Source: Neisseria subflava
Lineage (GTDB): Bacteria > Pseudomonadota > Gammaproteobacteria > Burkholderiales > Neisseriaceae
DNA: 64,000 nt
Direction: 5' to 3'
Assembly (NCBI RefSeq): GCF_024205705.1
Contig: NZ_CP073115.1
Coordinates: forward strand, 620,001 to 684,000
Position numbers and translations under genes: made by a program. Below the pieces are notes generated by a model, which did no database searches, had not been told where the DNA came from, and saw nothing but the letters and a program-made list of their open reading frames with translations. This document shows, one piece after another, positions 1 to 8,675 of the stretch; positions within the stretch are counted from its first letter, which is position 1, and each line of letters starts with the position of its first letter.

Positions 1-1893
1 CATCAATGCAGGCGTGTGTTGTTCCAACAAATCGGCAAAACGGCGCAGGCAGTCGGCGCGTTCTGAAGCAGGTTTGGCGCTCCACTCCGGCAGGGCGGCA
101 ACGGCTGCACCAATAGCTTCTTGAGCCAATGCGGCATCGGCAAAGCTGACAGTACCGACAACATCGTTGTGGTCTGCAGGGTTGCGGACGGGTTGAGCTT
201 CGCCCACGTTACGCGCTTCGCCATTGACGATAGAAGCGACGTGGAAGTCTTCGGAAGAAGCTTGGTTGAGTTTTTCTTGCAGGTTTTGCAATACGTTTTC
301 GTTGCTGAAATCGACGCCTTGGGAGTTCAGACGGCCTTTGCCATACAAATCGCGCGGCAGAGGCAATGCCGGATGCAGGTGGATGCCTTGTTCGGCGATG
401 GTGTCGAACGGGCTCTTAATCAGGCGGTCGATGCTGATGTTTTCGTCAACGATTTGGTTCACGAAAGAAGAGTTCGCACCGTTTTCCAACAGACGGCGTA
501 CCAAGTAGGCAAGCAGGGTTTCGTGTGTGCCGACCGGGGCATACACGCGTACGCGGCGGCCTAAGTTTTGCGGGCCGACCACTTGGTCGTACAGGGTTTC
601 GCCCATGCCGTGCAGACATTGGTGTTCAAAGTCTTTGCCTTTACCCATTTGGTAGATTGCGCCCAAAGTGTAGGCGTTGTGGGTGGCAAATTGTGGGAAC
701 ACGGCATCTTGCGCATCCAAGAGTTTTCGTGCGCAGGCAAGGTAGGAGATGTCGGTGTGGACTTTACGGGTGTAAGTCGGATAGCCTTCCATGCCGTCTA
801 CTTGAGCCCATTTCACTTCGCTGTCCCAGTATGCGCCTTTAACTAAACGGATCATCAGTTTTTGGTTGTTGCGGCGGGCCAGGTCGATCAGATAGTCGAT
901 AACGAACGGACAACGTTTTTGGTAGGCCTGAACAACGAAACCGATACCTTTGTAGCCGGCCAAGTCGGGATCGGAAACCAAAGCTTCCATCAAGTCCAAA
1001 GACAATTCGAGACGGTTGGCTTCTTCGGCATCGATGTTGATACCGATATCGTATTTTTTACCCAAAAGGAACAATTCTTTCAGGCGCGGCAACAGTTCGC
1101 TCATCACGCGTTCGTGTTGGGCGCGTGAGTAGCGTGGGTGGATGGCGGAAAGTTTGACGGAGATACCGTTGCCTTCGTAAACACCTTGGCCTGCGGCATC
1201 TTTACCGATGGCATGAATGGCTTGAACGTAGTCGTTGTAGTAGCGGTTGGCATCTTCTTCGGTGTATGCGGCTTCACCCAACATATCGAAAGAGAAGCGG
1301 TAACCCATTTTCTCGCGCTCTTTACCGTTTTGCAGCGCTTCTTCAATGGTTTGGCCGGTTACGAACTGTTTGCCCAACAGGCGCATTGCGTAGTTCACAC
1401 CTTGACGGATCAGAGGCGCGCCACCCTTGCTGATCATGCGGCTCAGGGCAGAACCCATGTTTTTTTCAGAAGTGTTGGTGGTCAGTTTGCCGGTAATCAA
1501 CAGACCCCATGCAGCCGCGTTAACGAAGAGGGAAGGGCTGTTGTTCAAGTGGCTTTTCCAGTTGCCTTCGGAGATTTTATCGGCAATCAGGCGGTCGCGG
1601 GTGGCATTGTCCGGAATACGCAGCAGGGCTTCGGCCAGACACATCAGTGCAACACCTTCTTCACTGGAGAGAGAGAACTCGTGCATCAAGGCATCTACGC
1701 CGCTTGCTTTGGTGCGGCTGGAGCGGACTTGAGTAACCAAACGACGGGCAAGTTCGGAAGCGGCGTTGCGCTCTTCGTCGGTCATCTGTGCACGTTGCAA
1801 CATATCCTGAACGGCCTCGATTTCGTCGCGGCGGTAGGCATCAGTTACAGCTTGACGCAGAGGAGTTTGTGTTGGAAAAGCGAAGTTAAACAT
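1..1893 (-). CDS. putA: Bifunctional proline dehydrogenase / P5C dehydrogenase PutA (N-terminal part)
   Basis: PutA oxidises proline to pyrroline-5-carboxylate with FAD, then to glutamate with NAD+, on the inner face of the cytoplasmic membrane. The minus frame is open from an ATG at 1893 (protein begins MFNFAFPTQTPLRQ) to the window edge, so about 631 N-terminal residues of a protein usually longer than 1,000 are present. The stretch encoded near 1140-1180 reads ISVKLSAIHPRYSRAQ, the hallmark of the proline dehydrogenase barrel in PutA. The aldehyde dehydrogenase half lies off the left end. putP is just upstream in the same orientation, the expected partner for proline use as a carbon source. 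A terminator-like DUS pair separates them, so they may be separate transcripts. The family call is firm; truncation is only due to the window. Confidence 0.93.
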   Translation of the reverse strand, partial: MFNFAFPTQTPLRQAVTDAYRRDEIEAVQDMLQRAQMTDEERNAASELARRLVTQVRSSRTKASGVDALMHEFSLSSEEGVALMCLAEALLRIPDNATRDRLIADKISEGNWKSHLNNSPSLFVNAAAWGLLITGKLTTNTSEKNMGSALSRMISKGGAPLIRQGVNYAMRLLGKQFVTGQTIEEALQNGKEREKMGYRFSFDMLGEAAYTEEDANRYYNDYVQAIHAIGKDAAGQGVYEGNGISVKLSAIHPRYSRAQHERVMSELLPRLKELFLLGKKYDIGINIDAEEANRLELSLDLMEALVSDPDLAGYKGIGFVVQAYQKRCPFVIDYLIDLARRNNQKLMIRLVKGAYWDSEVKWAQVDGMEGYPTYTRKVHTDISYLACARKLLDAQDAVFPQFATHNAYTLGAIYQMGKGKDFEHQCLHGMGETLYDQVVGPQNLGRRVRVYAPVGTHETLLAYLVRRLLENGANSSFVNQIVDENISIDRLIKSPFDTIAEQGIHLHPALPLPRDLYGKGRLNSQGVDFSNENVLQNLQEKLNQASSEDFHVASIVNGEARNVGEAQPVRNPADHNDVVGTVSFADAALAQEAIGAAVAALPEWSAKPASERADCLRRFADLLEQHTPALM

Positions 1894-1924
1894 TATTTAT
1901 GTTCTCCAAAGGTTTTTTCATGAT

Positions 1925-1936
1925 TTCAGACGACCT
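1925..1936 (-). repeat. Variant DUS (AGGTCGTCTGAA), putA leader
   Basis: The minus strand carries AGGTCGTCTGAA, the form described as the DUS dialect of the N. mucosa/N. sicca group, instead of the AGGCCGTCTGAA that dominates this window. It sits about 30 bases upstream of the putA start codon. Confidence 0.7.
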
Positions 1937-2076
1937 GAATTAAGACTGCTAAAACAAGCATTCTGAAGGATAGTAATATCGTAATAAAATTATGATGCGG
2001 ATACAAGATGCATCCGCATAAATTGCTGTTTTTTCTGATAAGGCTCAGATTATTTTGAAACAGTTTATGTCGTAAA

Positions 2077-2106
2077 GACGGCCTGCACGGAATCATGCAG
2101 GCCGTC
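2077..2106 (-). terminator. Terminator hairpin between putP and putA
   Basis: An 11-base perfect inverted repeat (GACGGCCTGCA / TGCAGGCCGTC) with an 8-base loop, followed on the minus strand by TTT. It lies 10 bases past the putP stop. The right arm is a DUS. Confidence 0.7.
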
Positions 2107-2116
2107 TGAAAACACC

Positions 2117-3643
2117 TTATTTAGAGGCGCGGTATTCTGCGTCTGCTTTCTCAAAGCGTTCTTGCAATTCGCGTGAAGGTTTTTTGTCGATCAGGGACAC
2201 CAAAACAATCACGAGTGTGCAAATGATAAAGCCTGGAACGATTTCATAGACAGTAGCGAAACCTGTTTCTTGTGCGGCCAAAGCAGGTTTTTTGATCCAC
2301 TCAGCCCAAACTACTACAGTTAGCGCGCCTGCAATCATGCCGGAGAGTGCGCCGTAGGCAGTAATGCGTTTCCACAAAACAGACAGGATCACAACTGGAC
2401 CGAATGCGGCACCAAAGCCTGCCCATGCATAAGCTACCAAGCCCAATACTTTGCTTTCAGGGTCAGAAGCAATCAGGATGGAAATCACAGCAATCGCCAA
2501 TACCATTACGCGGCCAATCCATACCAATTCAGCTTGTTGGGCGTTTTTACGCAGGAAGCCTTTATAGAAGTCTTCGGTAATCGCGCTGGAGCAAACCAAC
2601 AATTGGCAAGACAGGGTGGACATTACGGCGGCGAGGATCGCGCTTAAGATGATACCGGCAATCCAAGGGTTGAAAAGCAAGGTAGCCAAGGCGATGAAGA
2701 TACGTTCGTGGTTGCCGTTCATTTCTTCAACGTGGGCTGGGTTGGCACCGAAGTAAGCGATACCGAAGTAGCCGACAGCCACGGCACCGGCCATACACAG
2801 AATCATCCAAGTCATACCGATGCGGCGTGCAGAAACCAGGGATTTAGCGCTTTCGGCAGCCATGAAGCGGGCCAAGATGTGCGGTTGGCCGAAATAGCCC
2901 AAGCCCCAAGCGGCGGTAGAGATAATGCCGATGAAAGTAGTACCGGCAAACAGGCTGCCGTATTCTTTACCGGTAGAAGCGGCAACTTGTTGGATGGCAG
3001 CATTCATTTGATCTGCACCGCCCAAACCCAAGTACACCATTACAGGAGTCAGTACCAATGCAAAAATCATCAAAGAAGCTTGCAGGGTATCGGTCCAGCT
3101 TACGGCCAAGAAACCGCCCAAGAAAGTGTAGGCGATGGTCGCACCGGCACCCAGCCACATGGCTTGAGTGTAAGACATACCGTGGAACAGGCTTTGGAAC
3201 AGGGTAGCACCGGCTACGATGCCTGAAGCACAGTAAATAGTGAAGAAGAACAAGATAATCAGTGCAGAAACCACTTTCATCAAGTGACCGCCGGCACCGA
3301 AGCGGTGGAAGAAGTAATCAGGAAGCGTCAGCGCGTTGTTGGCGTATTCGGTATGTACGCGCAGACGGCCTGCAACTAACAGCCAGTTGAGGTATGCACC
3401 CACAATCAGACCAATGGCAATCCAAGCTTCATTCAAACCGCTCAGGTAAATGGCACCTGGCAAGCCCATCAAAAGCCAACCTGACATATCGGAAGCACCG
3501 GCAGACATCGCGGTCACGAACGGACCTAAGCTGCGGCCACCGAGAATGTAGTCGTCGAAGTTTCGTGTTGAAAAATAGGCGGCGAGGCCGATCAGTAATA
3601 CGGCGACCAAATAGATCGCGAAAGTGATATACATGGGATTCAT
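2117..3643 (-). CDS. putP: Sodium/proline symporter PutP
   Basis: PutP imports proline with Na+ across the inner membrane and supplies PutA. The 508-residue product matches the family length (E. coli about 502) and has the SSSF pattern: an early STRNFDDYILGGR stretch, the SAGASDMSGWLLMGLPGA sodium/substrate motif around residues 48-65, and about 13 hydrophobic segments. An in-frame ATG lies five codons further upstream (3658), but the ATG at 3643 has the Shine-Dalgarno GAGGAA eight bases before it and gives the canonical MNPMYITF start. The gene is followed by putA in the same direction. The 400-base AT-rich region upstream probably holds its promoter. Confidence 0.95.
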   Translation of the reverse strand: MNPMYITFAIYLVAVLLIGLAAYFSTRNFDDYILGGRSLGPFVTAMSAGASDMSGWLLMGLPGAIYLSGLNEAWIAIGLIVGAYLNWLLVAGRLRVHTEYANNALTLPDYFFHRFGAGGHLMKVVSALIILFFFTIYCASGIVAGATLFQSLFHGMSYTQAMWLGAGATIAYTFLGGFLAVSWTDTLQASLMIFALVLTPVMVYLGLGGADQMNAAIQQVAASTGKEYGSLFAGTTFIGIISTAAWGLGYFGQPHILARFMAAESAKSLVSARRIGMTWMILCMAGAVAVGYFGIAYFGANPAHVEEMNGNHERIFIALATLLFNPWIAGIILSAILAAVMSTLSCQLLVCSSAITEDFYKGFLRKNAQQAELVWIGRVMVLAIAVISILIASDPESKVLGLVAYAWAGFGAAFGPVVILSVLWKRITAYGALSGMIAGALTVVVWAEWIKKPALAAQETGFATVYEIVPGFIICTLVIVLVSLIDKKPSRELQERFEKADAEYRASK

Positions 3644-4043
3644 GTACTTATTCCTCATCTAACTTTTAAAACGGGTTTTGAAATTGCAAGTAATTCATAC
3701 CCAAACTTTTTTCTAATAAAAATACAGCTTAAAAATCCTGTTTTTTGCGAGAGAGACAGGATAAATTATTTTCAAATACAATAAAATACGAAATTTTAAT
3801 GTATTAAATTGTAAATAATTTAAACCAGCATACCGTAAAAAGTCGCTTTTGCAAAGCGAAGAACTCAGCCTTTATTCGAAATTGATGCCGCCTTTTGGCT
3901 AAGTCATTTAAAAACATAAAAATATATAAATTTTTACCGATGATGACGAAGGAAAGTGTGTGAAACTATCTTTCCTGATGTTTTTTGGGGATTAAAGAGA
4001 AAAAGTAATTAAACGACTTGGACTTTCAGACGGCCCTGTGCAG
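3644..4043. other. AT-rich intergenic region upstream of putP
   Basis: No convincing reading frame. It contains a 6-bp inverted repeat with a 14-base spacer (TCCTGT at about 3745, ACAGGA at about 3766), which could be an operator, and a short hairpin (TCGCTTTTGCAAAGCGA at about 3842-3858). The putP promoter should lie here on the minus strand. No operator can be assigned to a named regulator. Confidence 0.4.
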
Positions 4044-4078
4044 AAACCCCGTATCTGTGTCGGGCAGATACGGGGTTT
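4044..4078. terminator. Strong bidirectional terminator
   Basis: A 14-base perfect inverted repeat (AAACCCCGTATCTG and its complement) with a 7-base loop, followed by TTTTT on the plus side. It sits 18 bases beyond the stop of the minus-strand formate/nitrite channel gene. Unlike most terminators here it is not built from DUS. Confidence 0.85.
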
Positions 4079-4095
4079 TTAGAAAAAAGACTACA

Positions 4096-4890
4096 TTAAA
4101 TAGAAAAATCGTCTTTTAGTAAGTGTTTGTAAGCAAAGAGATAAGAGGCTGCGACAAAGGATGACCCGCCCAGGACGTTGCCTAAGAAAACGGGAATCAT
4201 ATTGTAGAAAAATTGACCCCAGCTGACATTTGCGCCCGCCCAAATACCGGCCGGAATGATGAACATATTGGCAACAAAGTGTTGGAAACCGATTAATACG
4301 AAGATCATAACCGGGAACCACATGGCTAAGATTCGTCCTGAAGTATGGCGTGCGCCGAAGTAAAACCAGATGCCCATACACACCATCCAGTTACATGCGA
4401 TGGCAGAAACGAATGCGCGGCCGAAGTCCATATTGACTTTAGCTTCGGCAATGGCAATGGTTTTCGCTGCGGCCGGCCCTTCGGCAAGGCCGACATAGTG
4501 GCCGAGGAAATAGGCCATGGCTACGGCGCCTGCCAGATTGCCCAAGCTGACAATCAGCCAGTTGCGCACCAGTTTGTGGGTGCTGACGCGGCCGGTTAAT
4601 CTGCCCAAAGCCATAATCATCATATTGCCTGTTGCCAACTCGCCGCCGCCGATTAAGATACAAATCAGTGCGATAGGGAACACGGATGCGCCCAAAAGGG
4701 CGGCCAGGCCGTTCCATTCGGCTGGAATGCCGCTGATGACGCGCAGGCAGGCAAGATAGCCGAAGCCGACATAACCGCCGCCTAAGAAACTCAAAATCAC
4801 CAACATTTTGATGCTGAATTCAGATTTGGTGCAACTCTTGCCGATGGCGTCCTGCAAAATTTCATGAGGGAACAGGTCTCGTGTATCCAT
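4096..4890 (-). CDS. Formate/nitrite transporter family channel (FocA/NirC-like)
   Basis: Pentameric inner-membrane channel of the FNT family, passing formate, nitrite or another small monovalent anion. The 264-residue product shows the family signature GGELATGNMM around residues 82-91 and the second repeat motif NMIPVFLGNVLGG around 228-240, with six hydrophobic segments. Start at 4890 has AAGGAAA seven bases upstream. It stands alone between strong terminators. Substrate cannot be decided from sequence: there is no neighbouring pfl or nir gene. A role in nitrite or formate exchange during oxygen-limited growth is inference. Confidence 0.88.
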   Translation of the reverse strand: MDTRDLFPHEILQDAIGKSCTKSEFSIKMLVILSFLGGGYVGFGYLACLRVISGIPAEWNGLAALLGASVFPIALICILIGGGELATGNMMIMALGRLTGRVSTHKLVRNWLIVSLGNLAGAVAMAYFLGHYVGLAEGPAAAKTIAIAEAKVNMDFGRAFVSAIACNWMVCMGIWFYFGARHTSGRILAMWFPVMIFVLIGFQHFVANMFIIPAGIWAGANVSWGQFFYNMIPVFLGNVLGGSSFVAASYLFAYKHLLKDDFSI

Positions 4891-5034
4891 GAAGTTTCCT
4901 TAAGGTTAATATAAGAATAAAAATATCTTTCTTTATCATACGGATGGCGAGTTTGCCTGAGAATATGGCGGACAGGAAATAACGGCTGATTGTAAGGATA
5001 GAAGCGTAGGTTATATATTGGCAACCGATGTGTG

Positions 5035-5071
5035 AAAGGCCGTCTGAAAGCAATACTTTCAGACGGCCTTT
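5035..5071 (-). terminator. DUS-pair terminator after relA
   Basis: Two complete DUS in inverted orientation (16-base arms, 5-base loop CAATA) with a TTT tail on the minus side, 18 bases past the relA stop. Confidence 0.85.
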
Positions 5072-5088
5072 AGATGGGGGAATGGGAA

Positions 5089-7302
5089 TTATAAGCGCGT
5101 TACGCTTAAAACGCCTTTGATGTCGCCCAGACTGGCTAATACGCGCGGCAGGTCGTTGACTTGGCGGACTTCAAGGGTAAAGCGCATGCTGGCTTCCAAA
5201 TCGCGCGATTGGGTTTGCACCGCGGTAACGTTGAGCTTGTGCCGCGCCAGCGCATCCGAAACGTCGCGCAGCAAACCGGAGCGGTCTTGGGCGCGGATTT
5301 CGACATCGACGGCAAACACTTGTCCTTCCTGCAGGGCTGCCCAGCTCGCATTCAACACTTTTTCAGGCGCTTGTTCAGCAAGGTGGCGGAAAGAAGGGCA
5401 GGTGTTGCGGTGGACGGAAATACCGCGGTCGCGTGTAACGAAACCGATGATGTCGTCCGGAGGTGCCGGTTTGCAGCATTTGGCAAGCGTGGTCATCAAG
5501 CCGTCTTCGCCGTCAATCAAAATGCCGTTTTTGCCGCCTTTTTTGATTTTAGACTGCTTGACGATATTGGTTTCATCAATCGGCACGGGAGGCGGTTCAT
5601 TCAGCGCGCCGCAGGCTTTGTGGATGGCGCGGTTGGAAACTTCGCCCTGACCGATGGCCGTATAGAGTTCGTCGGTTTTTTTGAAGCCGAGTTTTTCCGC
5701 CAATGCTTGCAGATTGGGTTTGGGGAAGATTTTCGACAACTGTTTGTCCAACTGGGCGCGGCCTTCTTCGCGCACGGTATCCGCATTTTGCTGGCGGATG
5801 TAGGCACGGATTTTGCTGATGGCGCGGTTGGATTTGACCCAGCCTTCGTAGAGCCAGTTGACGGAAGGATTTCCCTCTTTGGCGGTAATGATTTCAACGC
5901 GTTGACCGTTTTCCAACGGCGTTGACAGCGGTACGATTTGCCCTTCGACTTTTGCGCCGCGGCAACGGTCGCCTACGCTGCTGTGCAGGGCATAGGCAAA
6001 GTCGATGGGAGTAGCGCCCGTAGGCAGGGAGAGGACTTTGCCGTGCGGGGTCAAAACATAAATCGTATCGTTGAAAAGTTCGGTTTTAAAGGCGGCGGCA
6101 AGGTCTTCTTTGCCGCTTTCGGCCATGTTTTCGCGCCAGTCTAGGAGTTGGCGCAACCAAGCGATTTTCTGTTCATAGGCGGAATCACCCTTGCCACCTT
6201 CTTTATAACGCCAGTGGGCGGCAACACCGAATTCGTTGAATTGGTGCATGTCGAAGGTACGTATTTGGACTTCCACGCCTTTGTCTTCCGGACCGACGAT
6301 AACGGTGTGCAAACTTTTATAGCCGTTGCCTTTCGGGTTGGCGATATAGTCGTCAAACTCGCCTGGAATCGGCTGCCAGAGGCTGTGGACAATGCCCAAG
6401 GTGGTGTAACACTCGGGAATGGTGTCCACCAAAATCCGTACGGCGCGGATGTCGAACAAACCGTCGAAAGTAAGCTTTTTCTTCACCATTTTTTTGTAAA
6501 TGGAGTAGATGTGCTTCGGTCTTCCGGCAACTTCAAAATGAATATTGTATTTTTTCAGTTCCGTACGCAGGATATTGAGGAAGTTTTCGATGTATTCGAG
6601 GCGCTCGGTGCGCTTTTCGTCCAAAAGCAGGGCGATTTCGCGGTATTTTTCCGGCTCTTGATGGCGGAAGCCCAAATCTTCGAGCTGCCATTTGAGTTGC
6701 CACACGCCCAAGCGGTTGGCGAGCGGGGCAAAAATGTCGAGGGTTTCTTTGGCAACGGCGCGTTTTTCAGGATTGTCGGGAACGTTGCTTAAAAATTGCA
6801 GGGTGCGCGTACGCATGGCCAGTTTGATCAGGACGACGCGGATGTCGGTAACCATCGCCAACAGCATTTTACGCATGGTTTCGGCTTGTTGGGCGCGCTC
6901 TTCCGGTGTGGCGAGGCTGTCCACGCGTGCGAATTGGGTCAGTTTTTGTACTTCGTCTACGCCTTTGACCAGCTCGCAAACGGTGCTGTTGCAGCGTTCG
7001 GTAACCAATTCTTGCCAAGTGGGAACGTATTGGCCGATGTCGGACAAAATCGTAGCCGCCACGGCATCGGGCAATAAGTCGAGTTCGCTGACGATTTGCA
7101 TCGAGCCGAGAAAATGTTCCATTAAAGGCTCGCCGTAAGTCGTTAGGGCATCGGCAGGATAATGTTCTTTAGACAGGTCAAAGGCCGTCTGAATCAGGTT
7201 TTTATCGGAATCGGGCAGCGCGGCAACATAGCCGTCGAACCAAGCGAGGAGGCCTTCCAGCGTTGCACTCGATGTTTGGGGCGTTTGGCGAATAGTGGTC
7301 AT
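5089..7302 (-). CDS. relA: (p)ppGpp synthetase RelA
   Basis: Makes (p)ppGpp on stalled ribosomes at amino-acid starvation. Domains in order for the 737-residue product: a degenerate hydrolase domain (residues ~20-170) in which the HD metal site is replaced (ILSDIGQY), a synthetase domain with YKSLHT and the acidic EFDD motif at 315-318 that marks monofunctional RelA rather than SpoT, a TGS domain (~400-460, FAYALHSSVGDRCRGAKV) and a C-terminal ACT domain (~660-737). The open frame continues upstream to 7389, but the ATG at 7302 gives the expected neisserial length. Ribosome binding site is weak. Single gene between terminators. Confidence 0.93.
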   Translation of the reverse strand: MTTIRQTPQTSSATLEGLLAWFDGYVAALPDSDKNLIQTAFDLSKEHYPADALTTYGEPLMEHFLGSMQIVSELDLLPDAVAATILSDIGQYVPTWQELVTERCNSTVCELVKGVDEVQKLTQFARVDSLATPEERAQQAETMRKMLLAMVTDIRVVLIKLAMRTRTLQFLSNVPDNPEKRAVAKETLDIFAPLANRLGVWQLKWQLEDLGFRHQEPEKYREIALLLDEKRTERLEYIENFLNILRTELKKYNIHFEVAGRPKHIYSIYKKMVKKKLTFDGLFDIRAVRILVDTIPECYTTLGIVHSLWQPIPGEFDDYIANPKGNGYKSLHTVIVGPEDKGVEVQIRTFDMHQFNEFGVAAHWRYKEGGKGDSAYEQKIAWLRQLLDWRENMAESGKEDLAAAFKTELFNDTIYVLTPHGKVLSLPTGATPIDFAYALHSSVGDRCRGAKVEGQIVPLSTPLENGQRVEIITAKEGNPSVNWLYEGWVKSNRAISKIRAYIRQQNADTVREEGRAQLDKQLSKIFPKPNLQALAEKLGFKKTDELYTAIGQGEVSNRAIHKACGALNEPPPVPIDETNIVKQSKIKKGGKNGILIDGEDGLMTTLAKCCKPAPPDDIIGFVTRDRGISVHRNTCPSFRHLAEQAPEKVLNASWAALQEGQVFAVDVEIRAQDRSGLLRDVSDALARHKLNVTAVQTQSRDLEASMRFTLEVRQVNDLPRVLASLGDIKGVLSVTRL

Positions 7303-7465
7303 GGCGTGCGTTTTTTTCTTTTTGATAAAAACGTTGCCATTGTAACAGTTTATTGCCGACAGCCCTAGATTTGTATGCGAATGTGGCACTATGTTTCAGG
7401 AAGCCTTGTTTCAGACGGCCTTGGGTGTTATGGTTAACCGTTTTGAAATTTTAAGGAGCATTTCG

Positions 7466-8101
7466 ATGAAGCTGTATATTTACGACCATTGCCCGTTTTG
7501 CGTCCGTGCGCGGATGATTTTCGGCTTGCGCAATGTGGCGGTGGAAGAAGTTGTCTTGGCAAACGATGACGAAGCTACGCCGATTGGCATGATTGGCTCA
7601 AAACAAGTGCCGATTTTGCAAAAAGAAGACGGTTCGTTTATGGGCGAGAGTTTGGATATTGTCCGTTACATCGATCAAGGCCGTCTGAAAGAAGAAGTTC
7701 GTCCCGAGGTTCAGGCTTGGTTGGATAAAGTGGGCGAATACAATAACAAATTAGTACAGCCGCGCATGGTCAAAATCGGCTTGCCTGAATTTGAGACCGA
7801 TGAAGCGAAAAAATACTTTATCGACAAAAAAGAGAAAAGTATCGGCAATTTCGAGACTAATCTGAATAAAACGGCACAATATCTGGAGCGTCTGCATCAA
7901 GACTTGGCAGAGCTGGAAGCGCTGGTGTGCGAAGGCGAGGGCTTGGGCGGTGAAATCAGTTTGGAAGATATCCTTACTTTCCCTATTTTGCGCAACCTGA
8001 CCGTTGTGCGCGGTATTCAATGGCCGCAAAAATTGATGGATTATTTGTTGGCGATGAGCGAACGTTCCGGCGTGGCTTTGTATTTTGACCGCGCATTGTG
8101 A
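7466..8101 (+). CDS. grxB: Glutaredoxin 2 (GrxB)
   Basis: Monomeric GST-like glutaredoxin that uses glutathione to reduce protein disulfides or mixed disulfides in the cytoplasm. The 211-residue product (E. coli Grx2 is 215) begins MKLYIYDHCPFCVRAR with the dithiol active site CPFC at residues 9-12, then KQVPIL and the ESLDIVRYID motif typical of the thioredoxin-fold half; the rest is helical. The frame is open further upstream, but ATG 7466 has AAGGAG (7453-7458) at good spacing and starts exactly at the fold. Divergent from relA, convergent with pqiC. Confidence 0.93.
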   Translation: MKLYIYDHCPFCVRARMIFGLRNVAVEEVVLANDDEATPIGMIGSKQVPILQKEDGSFMGESLDIVRYIDQGRLKEEVRPEVQAWLDKVGEYNNKLVQPRMVKIGLPEFETDEAKKYFIDKKEKSIGNFETNLNKTAQYLERLHQDLAELEALVCEGEGLGGEISLEDILTFPILRNLTVVRGIQWPQKLMDYLLAMSERSGVALYFDRAL

Positions 8102-8119
8102 TGAATGTTTGAAACATGA

Positions 8120-8154
8120 AAAAGGCCGTCTGAAAGTTTTTCAGACGGCCTTTT
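8120..8154. terminator. DUS-pair terminator between grxB and pqiC
   Basis: AAAAGGCCGTCTGAAA and its complement with a 3-base loop between converging genes. T/A tracts on both sides suit bidirectional use. Confidence 0.85.
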
Positions 8155-8156
8155 GT

Positions 8157-8675
8157 TTAATAGGCAATCGCATCGGCAACCTGTGACAAACCGTTTTCCA
8201 ACGATTCGAGCATGGCGGTATAGCCATCACCTTGTTGCGGCGTGACGGCGTTAAACGGTTTGCTGCGTCCGTCCGGCCATTGTGCATAACCGCTGATGGT
8301 GGTCTGCCCCTGATAGCTGCCTTGGAAGGCTTCGATATAGACTTTCAGGGTTTGGCTGCTTTGGCTGCGTGAAGCAGGTACAAAGGTGCGATGCGGATTG
8401 AGGCGATTGAGCTTGTTGCTGAGGTTTGCTGCCAACGCGCCATCGAGCGGAGCAGCCCAAAGGTGGTTTTTCGCCAGATTCACATGGTAGGCATCGGTTT
8501 GGTAAACGAGGCCGCCGTTGGCAAGTGGTTCGGCAAGGTTGACTTTGACCGCAATTTCATTGCCATGCGCAGCCGGACGGATGTACTGGCTGTCGGGCAG
8601 GACGAAATATTGTGTGCTTTGCGCAGTGCCGCAGGCGGCAAGCGTCAGGGCGGTGGCAATCGGGAAGAGGCGCAT
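8157..8675 (-). CDS. pqiC: Outer-membrane lipoprotein PqiC (ABC-type transport auxiliary)
   Basis: Lipoprotein partner of the PqiAB system, thought to anchor the PqiB needle at the outer membrane for lipid transport across the periplasm. The 172-residue product has a signal peptide and lipobox (LTLAAC, lipidated Cys15) and the YFVLPDSQYIRP segment typical of the PqiC/YmbA family. Its ATG overlaps the pqiB stop by one base (TAATG), so the two are translationally coupled. Last gene of pqiABC. Confidence 0.88.
   Translation of the reverse strand: MRLFPIATALTLAACGTAQSTQYFVLPDSQYIRPAAHGNEIAVKVNLAEPLANGGLVYQTDAYHVNLAKNHLWAAPLDGALAANLSNKLNRLNPHRTFVPASRSQSSQTLKVYIEAFQGSYQGQTTISGYAQWPDGRSKPFNAVTPQQGDGYTAMLESLENGLSQVADAIAY

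Noticed and set aside
121..1923. Several plus-strand open frames (e.g. 1138-1923)
   Set aside because: They lie opposite putA, whose minus-strand frame is unbroken and has clear PutA motifs; their translations have no protein-like features.
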